DNA of 45,324 nt. Origin: JAEUIZ01 sp046155605 (GTDB lineage: Bacteria; Planctomycetota; Phycisphaerae; Phycisphaerales; UBA1924). The translations under genes were made by a program, and so were the position numbers. The stretch covers positions 1 to 45,324 of the forward strand of contig JBJXFQ010000139.1 in NCBI GenBank assembly GCA_046155605.1, written 5' to 3'. This document shows, one piece after another, positions 23,658 through 31,058 of this stretch (position 1 is the first letter of the stretch; each line of letters begins with the position of its first letter). A model generated the notes under the pieces. It made no database searches. It saw only the letters and a program-made list of their open reading frames with translations, and was not told where the DNA came from.

Positions 23658-25095
23658 AGCGCGATGGGCCGTGCAGCCCGCGGCGACGCTGGTCCGGGCC
23701 GCGGCGGACGAGGCGCAGCGGTCGCGTCTGCCGCAGATGGCGGCGGCGCTGTCGTATCGGACGATTTTCAGCCTGATTCCGATGATCGTGGTGGCGTTGC
23801 TGGCGATGCGGCTGTTTGCGACGGACGAGGACATCACGGCGGCGCTGAACAAGGCGCTGCGGTTCACGGGGCTGAGCGCGATCAGCGCGTCGGACGATGC
23901 GGCGATGATGGGGCCGTTCCCCGAGGGCGTGGTGCCGCCATCGCCGACGACCGCGTCGCCCGGGGCAATCGTTCAGGGCGGCGCGACGGCCGGGGGTGAG
24001 ATCGAGACCACGGGCTCGGCGCGAGTGGACGAGATGGTGCGGTCGCTCGTCGATCGCGTGCGGAAGATGGACTTTCGCGCGTTGACGGTGGTCGGGCTGG
24101 CGGCGCTGATCTACGCGGCGATCGGGATGCTCGTCGAGGTTGAACGGGCGTTCAACCAGATCTACCGCGTGCCGCTCGGGCGCTCGTGGGTCCGGCGGAT
24201 CACGCAGTATTGGACGCTGCTGACGCTGGGGACGCTGGGGGTGGGCGCGACGTTTCTCGTTACGGAGCGGTTCGCGACGTGGCTGGCGCGGGAGATCCGA
24301 TGGGGTGACGCGTCGACGCATGACGCGCTGGCGCTGGGGCTGATCGGGTATGGCTCGACGGTCATCCTGAGTTCGCTCCTGTTGCTGCTGGCCTATACGG
24401 TGGTGCCCAACACGAGGGTTCGGGTCTGGCCCGCGCTCGCCGGTGCGGTGCTGGCGGCGGTGCTGTGGGAAGCGAGCAAGTGGGGCTTTGCGCAGTATCT
24501 GGCGCGGTCCGCGGGCTATCAGAAACTGTACGGCGCGATCGCGGTGCTGCCGCTGTTCTTGCTGTGGGTGTATGTGACGTGGCTGATCGTGTTGATGGGT
24601 TTGCAAACGAGTTACTACATCCAGCATGGGCGGAAGTCGCGTCCCACGCCGGGCGAGGCACCGATGCCGGCGATTGTTGACCCCGCGGCCGCGCTGGCCG
24701 TCATGGGTGCGCTGGCCGCGCGGTTTGAGCGGGGTGAGAGCGCGACACCGGACGCGCTCGCGCAAGATACGAACCTATCAGCGACGATCGTGCCGCTGCT
24801 GCTGGAGAGGCTTGCGGAGGCGGGGTTGGTGGCGCGGGTTGCGGGGCCGGAGGAGCGGTTCATGCTGTCGCGACCGGCGGACCGAATCGACGCCGGGGCG
24901 GTTCTGGCTGCCGGCCACGCGTTGGCGGGCGCGCCCGGGGGCGCGCTGGGAGAGGCGCTCGCCTCCGCGCGGCGCTCGGTGGTTCAGGGCCGATCCATCG
25001 CGGAGGTTCTGGGCATCCAGGCACCGCCCGCGGAGCCGATGTCGCGTGCGGAGGCGGAGCCGGCGAAGCGGCCAGAGCAGATGCCAGCGACGTGA
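23638..25095 (+). CDS. YihY/BrkB-family membrane protein with C-terminal helical extension
   Basis: Inner-membrane protein of 485 residues in the YihY/BrkB family, once annotated as ribonuclease BN; its molecular function is not settled. Family features are the N-terminal LPQMAAALSYRTIFSLIPMIVVALLAM, the central LIYAAIGMLVEVERAFNQIYRVPLGRSW, RITQYWTLLTLG, and LWEASKWGFAQYLARSAGYQKLYGAIAVLPLFLLWVYVTWLIVLMG. There are about six membrane helices. Two things are unusual: a Ser/Pro/Gly-rich insert of about 50 residues between the first helices (about 75-120), and a cytoplasmic C-terminal region of about 130 residues with a winged-helix-like segment (ATPDALAQDTNLSATIVPLLLERLAEAGLVARV). The ATG at 23638 lies within the end of the preceding gene and has GGGGGA nearby, so translation is probably coupled. 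Confidence 0.87.
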   Translation: MKALKNKARWAVQPAATLVRAAADEAQRSRLPQMAAALSYRTIFSLIPMIVVALLAMRLFATDEDITAALNKALRFTGLSAISASDDAAMMGPFPEGVVPPSPTTASPGAIVQGGATAGGEIETTGSARVDEMVRSLVDRVRKMDFRALTVVGLAALIYAAIGMLVEVERAFNQIYRVPLGRSWVRRITQYWTLLTLGTLGVGATFLVTERFATWLAREIRWGDASTHDALALGLIGYGSTVILSSLLLLLAYTVVPNTRVRVWPALAGAVLAAVLWEASKWGFAQYLARSAGYQKLYGAIAVLPLFLLWVYVTWLIVLMGLQTSYYIQHGRKSRPTPGEAPMPAIVDPAAALAVMGALAARFERGESATPDALAQDTNLSATIVPLLLERLAEAGLVARVAGPEERFMLSRPADRIDAGAVLAAGHALAGAPGGALGEALASARRSVVQGRSIAEVLGIQAPPAEPMSRAEAEPAKRPEQMPAT

Positions 25096-25132
25096 GCCGG
25101 CGAATCGTTATGTGGCCGCACTGCCGGGCCGG

Positions 25133-27253
25133 TCAGGAGCACCCCGCGGCGAAGACGATCAAAAAGCACGTGAAATCCGCGATATTCAGGATCGGCGGCG
25201 TGACGCTCCCGTCGCAGTTGGCGTAAGGGTCGGCCGCGGAATACCGATTGAGAAAGCAGACGAAGTCCGCGACATTGAGGACCGGCTGGATCGTCGACGC
25301 GTCGCAGTTGGCATAGCACGACGGCGGGGGGATCAGCACGCCGATCGTCGTGCCGGAGTTGCTGAGGACGCGTCCTTCGACGGTGATGACGCCGACGGGC
25401 TGGTTGGGCCAATCGTCGATCGCGGCCCAGCCGTGGGCGCCGAAGCCGCCGTTGAGGAGTTCGCCGGCATCGATGAAGCCACGATCGCGCGACCAGAGGA
25501 AGGCGTTGGTCGAGATGAAGGAGGCCCCGGAGAACTTCTTATAGGTGCCGATGACCCAGCCCTGATCGGTGAGCCACGAGCATGTGGTCTCGGCGAAGCC
25601 GTCGGTTCGGACCGAGAAGACGAGCGGGGTCGTGGTATTGGTCTGGGGATCGAAGAACCATCCGTCCTGGCCGAGATATCCGGCGGCGCTGAAACGCGTC
25701 GATGTCCCGGCCACCTGCCCGCTCGCGTTGACATCACGGATTCCGTTCCAGCTTCCGCCGAGTGGACTGGTGTGCATGGCGTCGGCGAGCCCATGCTCCA
25801 CCGTCCCGGTCGCCGCCGACCAGACCCAGGCGGACGCGCCAACCACGAGGAAGCCCGCATAGTGCTCTGAAGACCCGATGACGCGGGCGTGGTCGTCGAG
25901 TAATCTCGACGTGCCGTGCTGCTTGCCGTCGGCACGGGTGTGGAGCGCGTCCGTGAGCCCGATGCGGACCGGCCCTTGTCCGGCATCGATCCAGAGGCTG
26001 TTGCCCAAGTCGATCGTGCCGCCGAACTTCTTGGAGAAGCCGAGGATGAGGCCGTCGTCGTTCATCCAGACGGGCTCGCTCGTGCGCAGCCCGCCGGTGC
26101 CGGTATGGGCGGCATCAATGAATCCGAGCCGCCGATGGCCGCCCGGCGCGGTCCAGGCCCAGGCGCTCTGGCCCTCTCGGGCGGGATTGGAGTATTGACG
26201 TGAGACCCCCATAATGAGCCCGGAAGCGTTGAGCATCATCGCGTACGCGCTTTGCGTACCGGTCGGCGACGTGTGCTCGGGGTCGGTGAGCCCGACGCGA
26301 ACCGTGCCGCCCGACTCCGTCCAGGCCCATGCGGTCACGCCGCTCTCACTGGGGCTGAGAAAGGCGGTTGATCCGCCTAGAACCACTCCCGCGGCATTGC
26401 AGAGGCCGACGCGTGAGTCGCGAAAGCCGTCCGCTCGTGTGTGCAACGCGTCGATGAAGCCGAGGCGCATCACGCCGCTATTCGGGGTCCACGTCCAGGC
26501 GCTGTAGCCGGCATGAGCCGCCCCGATGTAACGATCCGAGGTTCCGACAACGCGGCTGAGCGGGAGATTGGTGATCCGGGAATCGGTGAACGGATAGCTC
26601 TCGCGATAGCCGTCGCCGCGGGTGTGCTCGGCGTCGGTCAAGCCCATGAGCGCGAGGCCCTGTGTCGGCGTCCACGCCCAGGTCGAAACGCCCATGTCGT
26701 CCATGGCGCTGAAGCGATTCGACGTGCCAACGACCTGGCCTGCGGGATTGAGATACCACGGCGAGCCGTACTGATAGCCGTCCGCGCGCGTGTGCTCGGC
26801 GTCCGCCGGACCCACGCGAGTCGGCCCGGTGCCCCCGTCGAACCACATGCTCTGGCCGCGGTCCGAGGTGCCGTCGAAGCGGCGCGACACGCCGGTCAGG
26901 TGCGTCTCATCGCGGACTTGCCAGGGTTCCGAGTAGCGATGCCCGAACGAATCGGTGTGCGTCGCGTCAAGGAAGCCCAGACGCCGTGTCCCGGCTGCCC
27001 GACTCCACACCCAGGCGCTCCGTCCCGCGCCATGGGGCGAGGATGTGTACTGCCTTGAATAGCCCATGACCACGCCGTCGTCAACGGCGAACTTGGCGTA
27101 ACTGTCCTGAACTCCGGTCGCGGAGGTGTGCTCGGCGTCGAAGAGCCCGAGCCGCTCGATCTGCCAATACGGAGGCACCCATTGCGCGATCGCGCTTGGC
27201 GTGGCAGTGAGCGAAGCGAGCACGCCGAGGACGATCGGAGTCCGTGAGCCCAT
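25133..27253 (-). CDS. Secreted HAF-like repeat protein with GC-type dockerin tail
   Basis: Exported protein of 706 residues. A signal peptide (MGSRTPIVLGVLASLTATPS) is followed by ten tandem repeats of 50-60 residues (about 25-600). Each begins with a form of LGFIDAxHT, continues with G.VxGxSxRF and ends with a SAWxW motif, the pattern of HAF-type extracellular repeats that probably close into beta-propellers. The C terminus (about 645-706) has two CYANCDxSxxxPxLNxADFxCFLxxY units ending AAGCS. These are planctomycetal GC-type dockerin-like repeats, thought to anchor secreted proteins. The start at 27253 is preferred over an in-frame ATG at 27271 because GGAGGT lies 5-8 nt upstream of it and the signal peptide then starts cleanly. 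It is in tandem with another dockerin-tailed gene upstream. Ligand unknown. Confidence 0.85.
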   Translation of the reverse strand: MGSRTPIVLGVLASLTATPSAIAQWVPPYWQIERLGLFDAEHTSATGVQDSYAKFAVDDGVVMGYSRQYTSSPHGAGRSAWVWSRAAGTRRLGFLDATHTDSFGHRYSEPWQVRDETHLTGVSRRFDGTSDRGQSMWFDGGTGPTRVGPADAEHTRADGYQYGSPWYLNPAGQVVGTSNRFSAMDDMGVSTWAWTPTQGLALMGLTDAEHTRGDGYRESYPFTDSRITNLPLSRVVGTSDRYIGAAHAGYSAWTWTPNSGVMRLGFIDALHTRADGFRDSRVGLCNAAGVVLGGSTAFLSPSESGVTAWAWTESGGTVRVGLTDPEHTSPTGTQSAYAMMLNASGLIMGVSRQYSNPAREGQSAWAWTAPGGHRRLGFIDAAHTGTGGLRTSEPVWMNDDGLILGFSKKFGGTIDLGNSLWIDAGQGPVRIGLTDALHTRADGKQHGTSRLLDDHARVIGSSEHYAGFLVVGASAWVWSAATGTVEHGLADAMHTSPLGGSWNGIRDVNASGQVAGTSTRFSAAGYLGQDGWFFDPQTNTTTPLVFSVRTDGFAETTCSWLTDQGWVIGTYKKFSGASFISTNAFLWSRDRGFIDAGELLNGGFGAHGWAAIDDWPNQPVGVITVEGRVLSNSGTTIGVLIPPPSCYANCDASTIQPVLNVADFVCFLNRYSAADPYANCDGSVTPPILNIADFTCFLIVFAAGCS

Positions 27254-27392
27254 CGACCACCTCCAGTTCATGTGTGTCCGTGGCGCAGGCTCACAGATCG
27301 AGCGGTACGAAGACCCGTATCGGCTCTCGCTCGCGCGCAACGCAAGAAAAGCCCGTCGCGCCAGAGGTGGTCGCCGGCAACCGATAAACGAT

Positions 27393-28826
27393 CTACGAGC
27401 ACCCCGCCGCGTAGGCGTTGAGATAGCAGATGAAGTCCGCGACGTTGAGCACGGGCGGCGTGGTGCTGGCGTCGCAGTTGGCGTAGGAGTTTCCGGCGGC
27501 GTATTGGTTGTTGAAGCAGATGAAGTCGGCGATGTTGAGGGCCGGCGGCGTGGTGCTGCCGTCGCAGTTGGGGTAGCAGGCGGTGGGGCACGAGGTACGC
27601 TCGACGAGGCCGTTGGCGGTCATGCCCCCGGCGGCGACGAAGTTCCCTGCGACGACGAGGCGATTGGCGGCGACGGCAAGGCCGAAGACAGAGGGGAAGT
27701 TGCTGGGCGGGATGGCGGAGCCTGTGAATCCGCCGTCAACGGAGGCCCATTGGCCGTTCTCCCAGCGGGCGAACTGATTGATGGGGACCATGGCGGTGCC
27801 GCCGATGTAGATTTTGGTGCCTCCGCCGTCATCGAACGCGGCGATGGAGGTGAGGCGACCGGTGCCGAGTTGCCCGCCGAGGCTGGTCCAGGTGTTGCCG
27901 TTCCATTTGGCGACGTTGCAGACGGGCAGGCCTGAGCCGAAGAACGTCCCGCCGGCGACGTAGAGGGCCGGACCGGTGCCGTCGTCGAAGATGGTCATGG
28001 CTTCGAGGCCGGTGGTGCTGCTGGTGGAGGTGAGCCCGCTGGCGAGGCTGGACCATGCGGTGCCGTTCCATCGTGCGATGAGCCCCGTGCCCGTCACGCC
28101 GTTGATGCCTGTGAATCGACCGGCGGCGTAGAGGGCCTCGCCGGAGCCGTCGTTGAAGACGGCGAGCGCGCCAACATAGGGGCTGAAGCCGGTGATTGAG
28201 GCGATGTGGGATTCCCATTCCTGGCCGTCCCATGAGGCGAGGCCTGCCCAGGGTGCGCCGCCGATGGGATAGCCCATGCCGGGGGGCGCGGGGGGTTGCT
28301 GGGTATTGACGACGCCGCCGCCGACGTAGAGGCGGCCGTTCCAGGTGGCCATGGACCAGATCGAGCCGCGGGTGTTGCCCGTCCACGTCGTGCCCATCGC
28401 CTGCCATGCGGAGCCGTTCCACATCGCGAGGCTCGCGGTCTGCGGCACGCCGCCTGCATTATCAAAGAACCCGGCGACGACCAGCCGCTCCCCCCCTCCG
28501 CCACTGGGCGTGAAGGGGAGGATGGCGGTGAGGAAGCCGTTGGTGAAGCCGCCACTGAGCCCGCCGCCCACGGGCGAGAAGGTGTTGGTGGCGCGGTTCC
28601 ACCTGGTGAGGAAGGCGTTGGCGCCGCTCCCGCCCGCCGAGCCGAACGAGCCGCCGATGTAGAGCCGCTCGCCGTTGCCGTCGTTCCAGAGGCGGGCCGG
28701 CCCGGCATAGCCCCCGGCGATGCCGACCGTGCCGATCGTCGTATCCCACCCCGGCGTGCAGGGCTGCGCGGCGAGAGGAAGACCAGCGGCAAGAACAACG
28801 GTGACGCCAAGTCGAATACGCATCAT
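27393..28826 (-). CDS. Secreted kelch/propeller-like protein with GC-type dockerin tail
   Basis: Exported protein of 477 residues. A signal peptide (MMRIRLGVTVVLAAGLPLAAQP) precedes six to seven repeats of about 50-60 residues of the form ERLYIGGSF...LTRWN..TW..VGGGLSG, with alternating LxVAGxF and WNGxxWxxL strands. This suggests a beta-propeller, similar to delta-60 or kelch-like surface proteins. The C terminus (about 415-477) carries two CYPNCDGSTTPPALNIADF-type dockerin-like units ending AAGCS, the same tail as the neighbouring gene. GGAGG lies 7 nt before the ATG. A 140-nt gap without genes separates it from the downstream tail-sharing gene. The tail probably fixes it at the cell surface; partner and ligand are not visible. 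Confidence 0.85.
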   Translation of the reverse strand: MMRIRLGVTVVLAAGLPLAAQPCTPGWDTTIGTVGIAGGYAGPARLWNDGNGERLYIGGSFGSAGGSGANAFLTRWNRATNTFSPVGGGLSGGFTNGFLTAILPFTPSGGGGERLVVAGFFDNAGGVPQTASLAMWNGSAWQAMGTTWTGNTRGSIWSMATWNGRLYVGGGVVNTQQPPAPPGMGYPIGGAPWAGLASWDGQEWESHIASITGFSPYVGALAVFNDGSGEALYAAGRFTGINGVTGTGLIARWNGTAWSSLASGLTSTSSTTGLEAMTIFDDGTGPALYVAGGTFFGSGLPVCNVAKWNGNTWTSLGGQLGTGRLTSIAAFDDGGGTKIYIGGTAMVPINQFARWENGQWASVDGGFTGSAIPPSNFPSVFGLAVAANRLVVAGNFVAAGGMTANGLVERTSCPTACYPNCDGSTTPPALNIADFICFNNQYAAGNSYANCDASTTPPVLNVADFICYLNAYAAGCS

Positions 28827-28958
28827 CGATCACCCTCCGGCGGCGAACACATGCCGCAGCCTCGCCAGCGTATCGCAAACGCGACAAACGTCAAGAGCGA
28901 TTCGGGCTTGGCGGCGGGCGATTTCGCTCGCAAAAGCACCGGTCACTTGCCCGCTCGG

Positions 28959-28964
28959 TACAGT
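28959..28964 (+). promoter_or_regulatory. -10-like TACAGT upstream of mnmE
   Basis: TACAGT ends 7 nt before the TTG start of mnmE. It lies in the 145-nt divergent gap with the dockerin-tailed gene, which holds no other feature I can support. Confidence 0.45.
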
Positions 28965-28971
28965 TTGTTGG

Positions 28972-30399
28972 TTGGAGACCATCGCTGCCATCGCCTCGCC
29001 CCATGCCCGCTCGACGCGGGGTGTGATCCGCCTTTCCGGCCCGCAGGCTCATGCGGCGGTGCGGGCGATCTGTGCCGGGCCGCCGATTGATGCCTGTGGC
29101 TTGCACGTGGCAGGTGAAGTCGTGGCGCACGTCGGCCCGCGCCTCCCCCGCGGCACATATCGTGCTCGCATCCGCCTTGATCAGTTTGCGCTGCCGGTTC
29201 TCGTCGCCGCGTTTGCCGCGCCGCGTTCGTACACGGGCGAGGACGCCGCGGAGATCATCCTGCCCGGCAACCCCGCGCTCCTGCAGCGCGTGCTTGCCTC
29301 GCTCATCGCCACCGGCCTCGCGCGGCTCGCACACCCGGGCGAGTTTTCGGCGCGGGCGTATCTGAGCGGGCGGCTGACGCTCGACCAGGCCGAGGGCGTG
29401 GCCGCGCTGATCGCCGCGGATTCGGCCGATGATCTTCGGGACGCGAACGACCTGCTGAGCGGTCGCACGGGGGCGGAGTATCGGGACTGGGCCGATTCGC
29501 TGGCGAATGTGCTCGCGCTCGTCGAGTCGGGGATCGATTTCGCGGACCAGGAAGATGTCGTGGCGATCTCTGGCGAGGCGCTGGCGGCGGCGCTGGATGG
29601 TCTGCTCGCGCCGATTGCCGCACGTGCCGCCGGGCCGAGACTTGCGCGAAGCGGGCTGGCGCGGGTAGTGCTCGCGGGCGCGCCGAATGCCGGCAAATCG
29701 ACGCTGATGAACGCGCTTCTGGGCCGTCGGCGAGTGGTCGAGTCGCCCGTCGCCGGATCGACCCGCGACGCGATCGAGGAGCCGCTCGACCTCGGCCCGC
29801 CGACGGGTGGCACGGTGCTGCTTGTCGATCTGCCGGGGCTCGAATCCGAGGCGGCAGCGGATGGCACGAACGAGATCGGCGTGGGGATGCAATCGCTGTC
29901 GCGCGAGTCGCTGCGCGGCGCGGATGTGGTGCTGCACTGCGACGCCGCGGGGGAGTTTGCGCCGCTGGCGACGGAGGCGAGGGTGATTCGCGTGCGGACG
30001 AAGGCGGATCGGCCCGTCGTACAGGCGGGACGCATGTGGCAAGGCGATGAGGAAGCCGGGGTAGAAAGATCTGGGACCGCCCCGGAGGGGCGGGGTACCC
30101 AAAGCACGGCGACAGTTGCCGTCTGCGCCCTCGACGGCCGCAACCTTTCGGTGCTTCGTCGCGCGATCGCGGATGTTGCGTCCGGACGTGGTCTGGCGGC
30201 GCTGCCGCGGCATCGGGAAGCGCTAGGCCGCGCGCGGGATCACCTCGCCGAGGCGCGCCGGCTGGCGATATCCGGCGCGAGCGAGGTGGTGGCGCAGGAG
30301 TTGCGATTGGCGCTGGACGCGCTAGGCGAGGTCGTGGGTCGAATCCCGCCGGATGAGGTATTGGGCCGGGTGTTCTCGGCGTTCTGCATCGGAAAGTGA
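28972..30399 (+). CDS. mnmE: tRNA uridine-5-carboxymethylaminomethyl modification GTPase MnmE
   Basis: With MnmG, modifies wobble U34 in several tRNAs. The 475 residues show the N-terminal folate-binding domain (TIAAIASPHARSTRGVIRLSGP; SYTGEDAAEIILPG; NPALLQRVLASLIATGLARLAHPGEFSARAYLSGRLTLDQAEGVA), a GTPase domain with G1 GAPNAGKS (236-243), G2 SPVAGSTRD and G3 DLPGLE, and the C-terminal FCIGK with the catalytic Cys. Two things are unusual. G4 reads TKAD (343-346) in place of NKxD. The segment between G4 and G5 carries about 30 extra residues from two palindromic repeats (30021-30101). The TTG at 28972 is the only start that gives the normal N terminus; TACAGT lies 7 nt upstream. It converges on the TetR gene. 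MnmG is not in the window. Confidence 0.95.
   Translation: METIAAIASPHARSTRGVIRLSGPQAHAAVRAICAGPPIDACGLHVAGEVVAHVGPRLPRGTYRARIRLDQFALPVLVAAFAAPRSYTGEDAAEIILPGNPALLQRVLASLIATGLARLAHPGEFSARAYLSGRLTLDQAEGVAALIAADSADDLRDANDLLSGRTGAEYRDWADSLANVLALVESGIDFADQEDVVAISGEALAAALDGLLAPIAARAAGPRLARSGLARVVLAGAPNAGKSTLMNALLGRRRVVESPVAGSTRDAIEEPLDLGPPTGGTVLLVDLPGLESEAAADGTNEIGVGMQSLSRESLRGADVVLHCDAAGEFAPLATEARVIRVRTKADRPVVQAGRMWQGDEEAGVERSGTAPEGRGTQSTATVAVCALDGRNLSVLRRAIADVASGRGLAALPRHREALGRARDHLAEARRLAISGASEVVAQELRLALDALGEVVGRIPPDEVLGRVFSAFCIGK
30021..30101. repeat. Two dispersed palindromic repeats inserted in frame in mnmE
   Basis: ACAGGCGGGACGC at 30021-30033 matches the repeat in the cysS-lptF gap. At 30077-30101 a hairpin CCGCCCC-GGA-GGGGCGG followed by GGTACCCA is identical over 25 bases to 37567-37591 in lysS. 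Both fall in the loop between GTPase motifs G4 and G5, and the reading frame is kept. Confidence 0.75.
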
Positions 30400-30427
30400 A
30401 CCGGCGTACCGCGCCGCGCGGGCGCGA

Positions 30428-31000
30428 CTACGTCCGCGCGCCGAGCACGAGCCACGCCGCGCGAGCGACCTCGTCGGTGTATCGGCTGGCGGGGGCGGCG
30501 AGCGCGCCCTCGTGGACCAGTCGCGTGACGTTCAGCATCAGGCCCGAGAAATGCGACATCGCCAGGACCGGGTCCATCGCGCGCAGTTCGCCCGAGGCCT
30601 GTCCGTTGCGCACGAGTTGCTGGAAGAGTTCGCCCTGGCGGTGATAAAACGGCCCGAGGATTGCGGGGGCACGATGGTCCGCCAGGAGCGCGTAGTAGAA
30701 GGCCTCGGGATTCCGGTCGTGATTGGCGAAGGTTGAGCGTATCCAAGCGGCCAGTTTTTCGCGTGCCGACAGGCCGGATGCGACGATTGCCTCCTTCTGT
30801 CGCAGCATCTCGTCGACGATGACGGTGTGGGCCTCGCGCCAGAGGTCGTCCTTGCTCTTGAAGTGGCGATAGACGGCGCCTTCGGTGACGCCGGCCTCGC
30901 GCGCGATGGATCGAATCGACACCCCGCGCGGGCCGGACCGAGAGACGAGGTTGATCGTCGCCCTGAGCAGCCGATCGCGGGTGGGGTCCTGCTGAGCCAT
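30428..31000 (-). CDS. TetR/AcrR-family transcriptional regulator
   Basis: DNA-binding regulator of 190 residues. The N-terminal helix-turn-helix is typical: TRDRLLRATINLVSRSGPRGVSIRSIAREAGVTEGAVYRHFKSKDDLWREA (residues 7-57). The remaining helices form the ligand-binding and dimerisation domain (AREKLAAWIRSTFANHDRNPEAFYYALLADHR; ELFQQLVRNGQASGELR). The ATG at 31000 begins MAQQDPTRDRLL directly before the HTH; upstream in-frame residues look non-coding. It lies 58 nt downstream of nadE on the same strand and could be co-transcribed with it. No efflux pump or obvious target is adjacent, so the regulated gene and inducer are unknown. Confidence 0.9.
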   Translation of the reverse strand: MAQQDPTRDRLLRATINLVSRSGPRGVSIRSIAREAGVTEGAVYRHFKSKDDLWREAHTVIVDEMLRQKEAIVASGLSAREKLAAWIRSTFANHDRNPEAFYYALLADHRAPAILGPFYHRQGELFQQLVRNGQASGELRAMDPVLAMSHFSGLMLNVTRLVHEGALAAPASRYTDEVARAAWLVLGART

Positions 31001-31058
31001 CGTGATGGCATCATTGGCCCGGTGCGTGCGCGATTCGTGGCCGCTCGCGCTTCGATGC

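Noticed and set aside
25133..27253. Regularly spaced repeats that might be a CRISPR array
   Set aside because: The periodicity of about 170 bases is protein-level (repeat residues conserved, codons varying), with a continuous frame and signal peptide. No short identical direct repeats with unique spacers are present.
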